Position numbers and translations under genes: made by a program. From contig NC_088308.1 of NCBI RefSeq assembly GCF_910592395.1, positions 12,045,001-12,109,000 of the forward strand: DNA of 64,000 bases. Direction: 5' to 3'. The notes beneath the pieces were generated by a model. The model made no database searches and had not been told where the DNA came from. It saw nothing but the letters and a program-made list of their open reading frames with translations. Numbering within the stretch: the stretch's first letter is position 1; every line of letters begins with the position of its first letter. This document shows, piece after piece, positions 12,177 through 23,287 of the stretch. The stretch comes from Lineus longissimus. Taxonomy: Eukaryota; Nemertea; Pilidiophora; Heteronemertea; Lineidae.

Positions 12177-12423
12177 GGACATTCATTCTACCATTTACTC
12201 ATATGAATAGCTCAGCTTGTCAGCTGAGCTAAAAAGTGTAATTTGGGGTATATTGACCACTATCAAGAAAAGTGGATGTCACCATCAGACTTTACACTTT
12301 CACCCCGGTCTACACCGAAACGGATCAGTAAGCAAGTTACTCACATGGGTTCCTCATTACTCAGATGAGCTGCTCAATCAGTGCTATGCTATAACTTGAA
12401 CTTTTCTGATCACTGCCCTGGTT

Positions 12424-12530
12424 GGAGTATGGTATAAGGAACTTGAGACCAGCCAATAGTCTCACGCCGACAGTTGGATCAAACCAGGGACCTTATGACT
12501 GCTAGTCAGCCACTAAACCACTGTGGCTCC
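12424..12530 (-). repeat. tRNA-derived SINE-like sequence
   Basis: The reverse strand carries AGTGGTTTAGTGGCTGACTA (A-box region) followed by GGTCCCTGGTTTGATCC (B box) at tRNA-like spacing. No clean acceptor stem, so it is not a functional tRNA gene. Confidence 0.5.
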
Positions 12531-12888
12531 TACGATGCTACTACACAATGTCAATGTGGTTTTGAAAAATCCACTAGTCCCTAGTCCGGGACTAGTGACT
12601 TTGATAGCCGGGCTAGCCTACAGTCAGGCCAACTATAAGGATTTACTGAAAGACTTTGAGATTCACAGCTTGGGACTAGTCAAAATATTTTCCAAACCCT
12701 GCAGAAGGTTTATAGCTTTTATCAATGTGCTGTTGCTGGTTGACACTCAGTCTTAGGAAACAGCATGTGACATCATACTGTGAAGGCTAATCTATTCGGG
12801 GAAATTAAAGTTCATTCAGGAACTGCTGGCATCATCTTTAGTTTTGCCAACACCATGAAATCTGTTTAGAAAATGTGAAACAGAAAGT

Positions 12889-12962
12889 CAACTGACATTT
12901 GAACCAAAGATCTTTGGATAACTGGTCCACTGCTCTACCAATTGATTTATTGAGGCCCCCTG
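12889..12962 (-). repeat. tRNA-like pseudogene or SINE head
   Basis: The reverse strand begins GGGGCCTCAATAAATCAA, continues TTGGTAGAGCAGTGGACC (A box plus D-loop-like sequence) and TTTGGTTCAAATGTC (B box). The overall length of ~73 nt fits a tRNA, but the acceptor stem does not pair well. Confidence 0.5.
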
Positions 12963-14383
12963 ATTCTCTGCACTATGACAACACTCCTTACCAGGGCTAA
13001 CTAAGATTATGTACGTAGGGGGAAAAGAATGTAAATCTCATTTTGCTTCAACAAATCACTGTATCACTGTGGTGCATAGAAAGCGTGAGCGTTGATAGCT
13101 CAACCGAGGAGCCTCATACACTAGTGGTTTTAAACACTGCTGAAGAAGAAGAAGGTAGTGTCGTGGCTATTAAGTCGTCCGAGCAGCAAGTCTAGCCACT
13201 TTTCAAACTAATCAAAGACGAAGGTCCTGCTAAGACTTCGGCAGGAAACACTTAAATATCTCGTATTTACAACCGGAAACAACCCACAGGTAGCAGGAAG
13301 GGGTGGGCGTTTGTGGTTTCTGAGTGTGAGGGGGTATAGTGGTGTCTGTTGACTGTAGGCATGTTGACTGTGCTTTAAGAGAGACTAGGCATGCCTAGTC
13401 TCTCTTAAGCATAGTCAACAGACATGTGGTTTCAGTACTAGGTCTTTCATTGTAGCAATGCAAAAATGTAAGCAATTTTGGTAAGGTCTGTCATATATCG
13501 TAGAGTGACTCAACAACTCTCTTGCTTACAGCGGCCGCCTCAGCGCCACCACGCAGCCCTAATGGTATCAGGCTAAGTAGCTTTGAGCGATATGCATCAT
13601 TCCGAACCGGTACCTTACCCAGGTCCTGCAGCCATTTTCATAGATTTTTTTGCAACCTTTGTGAAATATCCTAAAATCAAACATTTTTGCAAGGAGTTGC
13701 AGACAAAACCCCTGTTGATTATTGTTGGTACCTGTCGTCCCTTTTTAAAAATTTAATTTTACATGACCCAGTGTTATCATATTAAAATTGGGGTAAATTT
13801 GAGTTGAGGGATATGTGAACGATGCGAATATCTAGTCAATATAAAAAGGTAAATCCATCACGCAAGTCCATGCATGTGCACGCCTGCTCTTCAAAAATAA
13901 AACTAAAGAGATGGATATATAGGCCTGTATATTAGGACTCAGTAAAAAACAATTATTTTGTACCACTCTATTTGGAGTCCACGATTTTCGGGCTCCAAAC
14001 TTCCAATTTCCAACCTTCCAACCCTCCTGTTGTTGTCTGCTGAATACTTTCTATGGATTCCTATTCAAACCAGAATGGTTTCTGAACAGTTCGCAGGTGG
14101 AAGCACTGCACATCGCAGCTGTGAAGACACTGGCTCCAGGGTGATTTCTGGTCTGCAGACTAGATTTTGCTAACAACACAGTAGCGCCATTACACATGTA
14201 CAAATCGTCATACGATTATCGGATAACCATGATTATATATTTTCGGACATAAAAACATGTTGATAATAGGCATAAATCTGAATCATTGGGAACGCAATCC
14301 ATGTGTAGCGGTCAAAGGGCTTATATATTTTGTCACCGTAAACGTCGCAACTCTGAACTCGAACCCAAAGAGTAAACCAACTA
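12963..14383. other. Non-coding stretch with one near-perfect palindrome
   Basis: I see no gene. The main structure is the loopless inverted repeat at 13364-13420. Confidence 0.4.
13364..13420. repeat. Near-perfect 57-bp palindrome
   Basis: Arms of about 28 bases, with one mismatch and one extra base, meet at the centre GGCATGCC (13388-13395) with no spacer. The arm core is CTTAAGAGAGACTAGGCA. It would extrude as a cruciform or fold as a hairpin in RNA. Confidence 0.85.
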
Positions 14384-15087
14384 CAGGGATCAAAGTTCAC
14401 GACCAAACGGTCGCATATGCGACCCGAAAAATTAACATGCGACTTGAGTTTAACTGCGTACTCGCACCGGGCGAATTAATATCCTATCCTATCGTAGATC
14501 TCTTGGTAACTGGTTACATATAGCTCACGGAACAAGTGGAGAAACCTAGCGGCAAAGTGAGAGATTGTGCTGATGAATGATAATTTATGCGCCAATACCT
14601 TTTCTGGTCATTTCATTGGTCTGGATATTACCGCCGCTTAAACCTTGTTCCCACGATCTCGATCAATAGAGCATCGGCGCTACCACTCGACTGGATTGTA
14701 ACAAATGGGAAACGAGGTCTAATTGTCGATGAGGTATCTAGGGCACAGGTCGTCTGCGTATAGACCAGTACATGGCTATAGGTCATGGTGAGCGCTCGCG
14801 GCCGTAGCGAGTCTTGGTATTGATACCCTTTGCACTCTTCTATTGGCACTTTTCAACTCAAGTGAGTATTCCAATCTTGTGAGGAGCGCAATTAGATAGG
14901 CCGTGCATGATGAGTTTGATGATGATCCGTCGGCTTTTCCGTAGTGAAAAAAGGCGCGAAAAAAACGGCGGAAAAAATACCGAAAAGGCAGGAAAATATT
15001 TGGGACTTGGGTTTGCAAAATGCGACTTCGATTATGGCAAAAGGTCGAACAATGCGACATGATAAAGAAAGGGAACTTTGATCCCTG
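14384..15087. mobile_element. 704-bp non-autonomous DNA transposon (hAT-like), 5-bp duplication
   Basis: The ends are CAGGGATCAAAGTTCACG and its inverted copy ...GAACTTTGATCCCTG. The flanks are AACTA at 14379-14383 and 15088-15092. A second copy at 37376-38589 has the same ends and its own 5-bp duplication. The CAGGG tip fits hAT termini, and 5-bp duplications are known in some hAT subgroups and in Transib; the class is therefore tentative. No transposase remains. The inner part carries several words of the GCGACTTG/GCATTTTGC type. Confidence 0.8.
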
Positions 15088-15092
15088 AACTA

Positions 15093-15612
15093 GGATATCT
15101 ACTCACATTATTTATTACTCACGACACGTCACTCAAACTTCTCATTTACAAACAGCACCGAAACATCACAGGGCAAAAGACTCTGGCGCTTTTCAAGAGA
15201 ATGTCTTGTTTAGCTACAGAGTGTGGGGGATGGTTTTCTGGATCTGCCAGGACTTACTCAAAACATCTAAACATCAACCTTTACCATAATGGGTAAATAG
15301 CCCAGCCCAAATATCAGTCTCTGAACCAACTAGCACTTGGAAATTAAAGAAACAACCAATCAGCACACAGTTGTACCAATACAAGAGTACCAGACAGGGC
15401 CTAGGGCCAGGGCTTAGTAACCCGGTGCTAATCAGGAAGTTCATAAAAGGGGTCAAACAGCTCAACAGATAGAGATAATAAAACAATAGAAAGGAGCAAT
15501 TAAGAAGGAAGGTGTTAAGCTCACACTGGTTAACGATCCTGGGTGTATGGGTCTACCAGGGCCAGAGAAGAACACAGAATATTAATTATAGACTTAGTAG
15601 GCAATTCCTTAT
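15093..15612. other. Non-coding, nothing recognised
   Basis: No gene, RNA or repeat structure seen. Confidence 0.35.
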
Positions 15613-16513
15613 GTTGTCACACGGTATACGGTAAAAAAAGAAACGGAAAAAAAGACAATGGAAAAAAAGCCCGGTAAAAAGACAACAGGTAAAAAAGGCA
15701 ACGGTAAAAACGGTAACGGAAAAAAAGACAACAGGTAAAAAAAGCAACGGTAAAAAAGACAACGGGTAAAAAAAGCAACGGAAAAAAAGACAACCATCTA
15801 GGTAAAAAAGACAACAGGTAAAAAAGATGACTACTATCAAAGAGGACCCAATTAACTTTCACAATACAGCGAAATTAGTTGTATTGATTTACTAGTATTC
15901 AGTATTGCCTCATTTCCAGAGGAAGGGTTCCATCTTATTAGCCAACAAAGCGTCATTAAAGGGAGGAACATCATCGCTGTAGGGCTCTAGGCATGATAGG
16001 GCTGTCGGAGTGCCGGCTGTGCAGTGGAAACATCAGCGCCTGTCACCAGACCTCCGAGGTCCCGTGTTCAATTCCCGGTCTGTCTGGCCTTTATGTCATA
16101 GAGTGGGCGGTTTCCTCTGTCGTATCCGGTTTCCTTCTACATTGTACATGTACAAGTTTGCTTTACAATTGCCCAATATGATTTGAGAGATAATAATGTC
16201 CAAGTTGACGCTCAGCTCTCAACTCAATATTTTTTATCATCGCTCTATTTGGCGAGTGTAGGCGCGCCCGTCCTTGATCGAACACCATTTTGATTGGAGA
16301 GATGCGCCTGAGTTGGTCTTTTTTACCCGTTGTCTTTTTTACCGTTGCTTTTTTTCCCTGTTGTCTTTTTTTCCGTTGTCTTTTTTACCTGTTGTCTTTT
16401 TTACCGTTGTCTTTTTTACCTGTTGTCTTTTATACCCGTTGTCTTTTTTACCGGACTTTTTTTTCCGTTGTCTTTTTTTCTGTTGCTTTTTTTACCTAGA
16501 TTCGTTGTCACAC
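15613..16513. mobile_element. Foldback element with 15-bp tandem-repeat arms
   Basis: The left arm (about 15628-15825) is a tandem array of 15-16-bp units such as GGTAAAAAAGACAAC. The right arm (16316-16498) is the same array inverted (GTTGTCTTTTTTACC). About 490 bases lie between, including a tRNA B-box (16075-16084). Direct repeats GTTGTCACAC flank the whole structure (15613-15622 and 16504-16513) and may be the target duplication. The architecture matches TU elements of sea urchin and Drosophila foldback elements. The long Phe/Leu-rich open frames here are translations of the array, not genes. Confidence 0.75.
15995..16092 (+). repeat. tRNA-derived SINE-like fragment
   Basis: AGGCATGATAGGGCTGTCGG precedes a B box GTGTTCAATTCCCGG at 16073-16087. 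It lies between the foldback arms, so it was captured or inserted there. Confidence 0.4.
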
Positions 16514-17794
16514 ATGCCTGATCACAGTAGGCCTAGTTCTGACACAAATATTGGCCCAAATATTTACCGGTTGTCCTCTTCCATTTGAAACAACATGATC
16601 TCCAGAGCTAGAGATACATGCACACTCCTTTCTAAAATGTCAGGCTATATGCACATGGCACAAGGGATTGTCTGCAGCTGGCAGCCACTTATGCACAGGG
16701 GGGCTTGATAGAGGAATTTGGTTTAAAGTTTTAAAAATCAACGCCTTTTACGGAATCTAGGTAATAAAGGTACAGGAAACTGAAATGGTCCATGGACCAT
16801 GTGCTCACCTGTGGTGCAATCACATGAAAGATAGGACATGTGATTGGGACATGTCGGCATCATCATGTGTGGTCCTTTGAAACACTGTTGCATTTGTACA
16901 TGGCTGTAGGGGAGTCAGTTAATCTAGTGAAATCAGGAATTTCATGTTGTTCTTGCTACATTCTCAGAACAAAAAAGCAAGCCATGCCGCTGCCCCTAAC
17001 CCACCCCTTGTGTTTTGTAAATATAAAGAATAATCTTAGCAATTTTTGACTGATGGTGTGGTGTTCAACAGCCGATAGGCCTACAATACAATCTCATCTC
17101 AGGAGCGCCAAGACTGAGTATAGACCAGCCTGCTTAGGTCCAACCCCGGGATGTGTCACATTGAAGGGGTTAAAACCAATCAATAATGCACTGGACCTCG
17201 TGTAGGCCTGGCCTTGACCTAGAAACATCCTGATGCTAGTAGTGCCGCTATTGGGGACGAGGTCACGCACATGTTTTGAAATGGCGCCTCATAGGTCGAA
17301 CTCTTACGTACCATTAATCTGCCTTTTTTGAGAGAGGATTCTCGGTTATCATTGTCTGTAATCTACCTATTAAGATACACGCGTGTGCGGGAGTATAATG
17401 ATGAGAAATAACGTGAGTAACTATTGTATATCCTACAAACAATTTTTTTTGATTTTTCAAAATGGCGCTCAATTAATTAATCAGACCAGTTGTAACAGGT
17501 TAAAGAACATCTAATTTAAATCTTCATGGGAATTCGCTACATATGCCTAAGAAATTGGCCAATTATATTTATATTTTTATTAGGGAAATATCCGTCCTAA
17601 ATAATGACAGAAAAGGGTGGTTTTATATCAATATTGTGTCGACATGGTCAAGGTCAGGTGACATAAACAAAACAATCGCACACACACCCGTCCAAAAATG
17701 GCACTTTAAGAAAAACAAATAAGTTTTCCCTGCTTAAAACCACACTGACGACTAAGTTATATTGGTCTACTGCCCAAATCTGAAGTATCAAAAT
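16514..17794. other. Non-coding; one HINE-like 5' end
   Basis: The 5'-end signature AAATGGTCCATGGACC-ATGTGCTCACC occurs at 16782-16808, with no recognisable body after it. I see nothing else in this stretch. Confidence 0.4.
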
Positions 17795-20700
17795 TGTGCT
17801 AAGATCGGCCAATTTTTTGCTACAGCTCGATTTGTGTCCCGTACATAACCCATTTTGACCATTTTTGTGTCATCCTGGAGAAAATGTCAAAGTTTGAGAG
17901 CTTTGGTATAAAACATGTGAACAGATAGAGTGTTAGGATTGGCATTTTCTCATCCAGATTTGACTGAATTTGATACCCAGGAATTTCTGTGATAACTTGT
18001 GTACTGTTTTTCAACTTATGATTTTTTTATTGAAGGGGTATCTTCGTAACACCCCTACCTGTTTTTAACTGCCTTCAAACAAACACCTTAGGATACACCT
18101 TCCCAAGTGTTTCTATGACAGAGATTTCCTTTATTGTAGTTAGAAATGACCATGACTATGTGCTGCAACTGCTCTGATTTTCAAGAGATGAGTAAATTTT
18201 TTATATCATGACTTTTAAAAATGGGATGTGGCGTGTCCCGTACATAACCAAAATTTTCTCCTTTTTTCACCAGTGTATTTTCATGATTAATTGTTGAGCA
18301 AATTCATTGAAATAATTCCTGAGTATGCCTTTATGACTGTTCTTAGATTTGACGAAAGAAATGAATTAAAAAATGTTTATATGTTACCCTGAAAAATATG
18401 TGAAGTTCAAAAAGCATGGATGTCCCGTACATAACCAGATTTCAGAAATATTGACCATCTTAAAGTGAAAATATATAATGTTAAAATTGGGATTAGCACT
18501 GTTGTTTTTTGGTCACTTACTGGGTATACCACCAAGTTGTAGGTTTGGTAGTATTTTGTTGATATCTGTGAAGCATAGTTGTTTAAACTCAGAGACAAGT
18601 TAAAAACAAGTACTTTTTACTGGTATTTTGCCATGTCCCGTACATAACCACTATAAGATTCTGCACATTTTCTCGCTGTTTAGATGAAGATGTTTTGCTT
18701 TTCTGATAAGTTATATAAGACAAAGAAAAAATATCAAAAACATCCATGCCAGTGGTATACATTGGACATGTACCAGGCATAATAAGAATGCACTGTCCCG
18801 TACATAACTTGGATGTGAGGAAAGTTACGTACGGGACACATTAACTGTTCTTCCAAATGCTGCTAACCTTTCAAGAAATTCTCATAAGTTGTGTTTTTAA
18901 ATGGTAGTATGTGTCATAAAGAACAAAACTTCATCTAAATTGGACAGTTTATGTAACTCAGTTTTTTTCAGATTTTGTGGAAAAAAAGGAACCATTCATG
19001 AATTTTCCGATATTCCGCCACATACCATTACCATAACTAAGTTTCAATAGGTATAATAGGTTAATGTGGTCTCATTTCAAAGCTTTGTTAGTAAACTATC
19101 AAATTCATTCAAATTATGCAAGATGCTGCTATTTGTATACTGACTTCTCACCTCTGACATTTTATCATAGCATTGGTGGCCCTGTCCGTACATAACTGTG
19201 ATGTAAAATGATAATTATCTGCTGTTTATACAATTTTTCTCTCGTATTTTGCCAGTATTTCTTTACGTGTGATAGACATAAATGTTTAGATCTTAAAATA
19301 ACATTTAAGTTCTGTTTCAAAGGCATTTACATGTTTTTAAAACCCTTTCCAAGGAAGGAGATTGTGGAATTTTGGCTTCCCACGGAAGATTCTTATGCTC
19401 TGCAAAATGGCTTCATTCGTCCTCTGATTATTATTGGAATTTTCAAATATTTTGATTGCTTTTCTTCCACCTTTTATTGTGTGAATTTGGATATGAATAA
19501 GAAGAGCCTGCAACATTTGGGAATGGCTACCCAACATTCCTTCTAAATTTGAGAATTGTTTGTTTCTTCATGTTGTTTGTCCTTGACTTTTTTTCTGAAA
19601 CCGAGGGGCGGATCGCCACTAAACTAAGTATGTAGTATTTGATGGGTGTTCTAAATCTAACAAAGCCCGATTTTGAATTTAGAAACAATCTGCGAAATAA
19701 TTGATGATTTATTGATTTTTGACAAAGTTCATGCTTCATTTAAGAAAAGCAATGAGCAACGTCATTCCTAGTCATGACCTCAGACATCATGATGTCATGC
19801 CCCTCCCACAACCACTTCAAATTTATGTCACAATCTCTCTCTGCTGCTTAAGCGAGACAAACCTTGATAAGGTTGTAAGTTGGAAAGATAATAGAGAAGA
19901 CAAGAGCTGACTGCTGAAAAGATGAAGTTACAAGTGTGTCCACGATATGAGTCACTAAACATAGAACTGAGCAGAATCTATTAAACACGAGAAAAAAAGA
20001 TATGGTGAGCCAGTCCCGCACTCCGCAGGTTGTCACTACTCAAGAGAGGTATGCACTCAGTAAAGCAAAGAAAGGGCTTTAGCAGTGATACCTTCCACTT
20101 CCAAACATAAACTTCAAGTTCTTTGATTTCTCATTAGAAGTCTCCAAGAAGTAGGAAAAACTACTTTATACAGACAGTTTTGGGAGATTGACAAAGTAAA
20201 CTTAGTTGCAAGAAGAACTTTCCAAGCCAGATATTGAATCAGTGACTGAAGCAAATACATCACCTTTGAGTGACAGACAAAGCAGATGTGGTAACATAGC
20301 CTGTTGTAAGTATTTCACAAAAATGGTTATGTACGGGACATGGTGCATCTGTATTTAAAAATGACCTGAAACACTACTAACTGTGATGTGAACTCAACAA
20401 ATGTACCATTGTTTAGTTGTCACATGTGCCCAGATTTAATTCCATGAGTTTTGAGATACAGTCTTAGACATAATCACAGAAAATACTCATGTTTCACATA
20501 AAAAAAGTTGTGCTTCTTTTTAACAATCAATTTAAAAAGCTGGAAAATCCAGAAAATGGTCACAATTGCAATTATATAATCTATTGTGAATTGTAATGTA
20601 ACAGAATAATTTATAAAAAAGAGTAACAGGAATGATTTACTTGAAAAAAAACCATTGCAATCATGTTGTCCAGTACATTTTGTACCAACTAGTGTCCCGT

Positions 20701-21070
20701 ACATAACCCACACCGGAAAGTCAAATTTGAAGCAGATAAGAGCTTCAGACGAAGATTAATGTTGATTGTTGTGTGTTATTTTTTAGGTACCATTATACTG
20801 CTTAGGTTCATGGATGTTTTTTGACTAATAATCTGTTAGTTTTTTAAGTGGGAGAAACGACAGTCAGATAAAATTGAGAAAGTGTGCGCATACTCTTTTA
20901 AATCGGTAAATTTGTGAAGAAAAATCAGTTGAAACAAAAAACTTGTCATTTTATTTTATAGTTTAAACCAAGAGGTCCTCAGCAACAAAGTTTTAGGCAA
21001 ATCTGAGTTATTTTATATCATTTCATATGCTGTCATTGGTTCACTGTCCTGTACATAACCTGGAAGAAAC
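17795..21070. repeat. AT-rich block carrying ten copies of a 16-bp box
   Basis: The box TGTCCCGTACATAACC recurs at 17835-17850, 18234-18249, 18421-18436, 18634-18649, 18794-18808, 19183-19196 (one C missing), 20693-20708 and 21045-21060 (one mismatch). Inverted copies lie at 18824-18838 (one mismatch) and 20325-20340. Spacings are about 160-215 bases or about twice that (350-400), apart from the stretch around the inverted copies. The sequence between boxes is mostly diverged, though units after boxes 1 and 3 share patches. A partial copy of 17795-18180 exists at 60660-61030. No ORF of significance. Function unknown. Confidence 0.7.
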
Positions 21071-21224
21071 CATAGACTTCAAACTGATATAAATTGTATT
21101 CAAAATAGATATAAATAGTATTCAAATTCCGTCTTCAGTTCCTTTGTCCTATGATGTGTACAGTTTGATTCAGAATAGAATTACTCATAATTGGGAGGGA
21201 AAAATTTTTGACTCCCTGGTTGAC

Positions 21225-21966
21225 ACAAAGCGCCACTGATCTTGAAACACCCCATATACTTGTGCCAAGTTACAGTTCAGTAGCTTCAGCGGTATTTGAA
21301 CATGCCACTTTTGTCTAACAGTGGTGCCATCGGGACACTTTGTCCTCCTTGACCTTGAAAAGTATATCGAAAAACGAATACGGTGGATATATGATGTACT
21401 CTTGGTAAAAGTACCTACCATATTTTTCAGACCAGTATTAAGCAAGCAATCGCATATTTTCACTTTTGATATTTGGCCGCCTATTGGCCAAACTATATCG
21501 TATAACGCCATGATTCGGATTCTGAGTAGGGGTCACCCAGGGGTACATTTGTACCAAGTTTGAGATCTCTGGCTAAAGCGGTTACAAAACGTGCCACCAT
21601 TGACTAACGGCGGTGCCGCGATCAAACTTTTACCTCTCTGACCTTCAAAAGTAGGTCAAATCCAAAACCTGGAGGATATATGATGTGTCATTGGTAGAAG
21701 TACCTACCATATTTTTTTCAAAATTTTTGAACCAGTATTAAGTAAGTTATTGCAGATTTTCAATTTTGACCTTTGGCCCCCTGGTGGCCAAACCGCGAGT
21801 TACATGAGGTCAGAATTTGGTCTCTGAGTAGCAGTCACCAAGGGGTACATGTGTACTAAGTTTGAGTTCAGTAGCTTTAGCGGTTACGAAACATGCCACT
21901 AGTGTCTGACGACGACGACGCTGCATCATTGTATAAAGGCTCACAGTCACAGGTGAGCCAAAAAGG
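21225..21966 (+). repeat. HINE-like modular repeat, 5'-truncated
   Basis: Two to three ~290-bp modules (cues: TTTGACC/GACCTTGAAAAG and GGCCCCCTGGTGGCCAAA). The 3' end is the hairpin GGCTCACAGTCACAGGTGAGCC at about 21939-21960 followed by AAAAAG. It abuts the left arm of the second foldback element. Confidence 0.6.
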
Positions 21967-22151
21967 TACAGGAAAAAAAGGTACGGAAATAAAGGTACAG
22001 GAAATAAAAGTACCGGAAATAAAGGTACCGGAAAATGAAATGGCCAGGGCCATTGTGATCACCTGTCAATATGAAAGGGAGAGTTTGAGAAAGAACTTGT
22101 CATTGTTAGGAATTAATCATGCAATAGTTGTGGGATGGTGTGGTTTGTCTT

Positions 22152-23287
22152 GAAAAATGAAATGGCCAGGGCCATTGTGCTCACCACCTCATGTGGAGGA
22201 AAGATGGATAAAGAGCATGGTATTGTGTCATGTAGTGTTAGGTTTGATGTAGGTCCAAGCAATTACAATTTCCCCAAAATGGCCAATTTACAGTACATTC
22301 GACCTCTGTGACCTTGAAAAGTAGGTCAAATCAAAGATGACCCGGGTGACACATTGAATGGCTGTTAGAATTAGATGTACCTATGATATAAAATTGGTGC
22401 CGATCGGGCAAGTCATTACTAGGAATAATGGCATTTTGATGAATTTAGGATTTGGCCCCCTCTCTGGAGGCCAAACGGCAAATCAGATCGCACCAAACTT
22501 CGGTACCTGAGATCACCTGATCAAGGGGTACATGTGTACTTAATTTGTGATCAATAGTCATTGCAGTTAAGAAACGTGCCATAGTTACGGCCTGACGGCG
22601 AATTTACGTCATTTGACCTCTGTGACCTTGACAAGAAAGTCAAATTGAAAACCTGTGTGACATATACTGTATGGTGGTTAGATGTACCCATGATATCAAA
22701 TTGGTGGCAATCGGGCAAGAAGTTAAGGAATAATCACATTTTTAAGGTTTTTGGATTTTGCCCCCTGGTGGTCAAGTGGTGAATCATATTGGACCAAACT
22801 TCGGTCCCTGAGATCACCTGACTAAGGGGTAAATGTGTACCAAATTTGGGATCAATAGTCATTGCAGTTTAGAAACGTGCCATCGTTACATCCTAACGGC
22901 CAATTTACACCATTTGACCTCTGTGACCTTGAAAAGGAGGTCAAATCAAAAACCCGGAGGATATATGATGCACCTTTGCTAGAAGTACCTACCATATTTT
23001 TTCAAAATTTCCCGACTACTATTAAGGGAGATATTGCATATTTTCACTTTAAACGTTTGGCCCCCTGGTGGCCAAACCATGAAACGAATCGGACCGAAAC
23101 TTGGTCTCCAAGGTGTCATTACATAAGGGTACATGTGTACCAAGTTTCAACTCAATAGCTCTAACAATTACGAAACGTGCCCTGCTAACGGACGACGGAC
23201 GACGACGAACGACGACGACGACAACGACAGACGACGGACGCCACGGTATGGGATAAGCTCACCTCTGCTAAGAGGTGAGCTAAAAAG
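22152..23287 (+). repeat. HINE-like element, full length (copy 1)
   Basis: The 5' end is AAATGGCCAGGGCCATTGTG then CTCACC. Three ~290-bp modules follow, each with TTTGACCTCTGTGACCTTGA and a GCCCCCTGGTGGC-type word, then a (GAC)n-rich tract (23190-23245), and the 3' end is GCTCACCTCTGCTAAGAGGTGAGC-TAAAAA. It is almost identical to 28396-29520, so both are recent. Confidence 0.75.

Larger units (their letters stand above)
11364..12236 (+). repeat. HINE-like element, complete, with tetranucleotide microsatellite
   Basis: The left end is ACAAGAGGCCCAAGGGCCT then GGCGCTCAGCTGA. The right end is AGCTTGTCAGCTGAGCTAAAAAG. One ~290-bp module carries TGACCTTGAAAAGTAGGTCA (11543-11562), and a (ACAG)n tract lies near the 3' end at 12122-12176. 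This order (5' hairpin, modules, microsatellite, 3' hairpin) resembles pearl/HINE elements of bivalves; the classification is inference. Confidence 0.65.

Noticed and set aside
15586-15862. Three overlapping minus-strand open frames rich in Phe, Leu and Tyr that look like membrane proteins
   Set aside because: They are translations of the AAAAAAGACAAC tandem array in three frames. The same occurs at 16274-16588.
17795-21070. CRISPR array or regularly spaced short palindromic repeats
   Set aside because: The genome is eukaryotic, spacing is irregular and >150 bases, and the box is present in both orientations.
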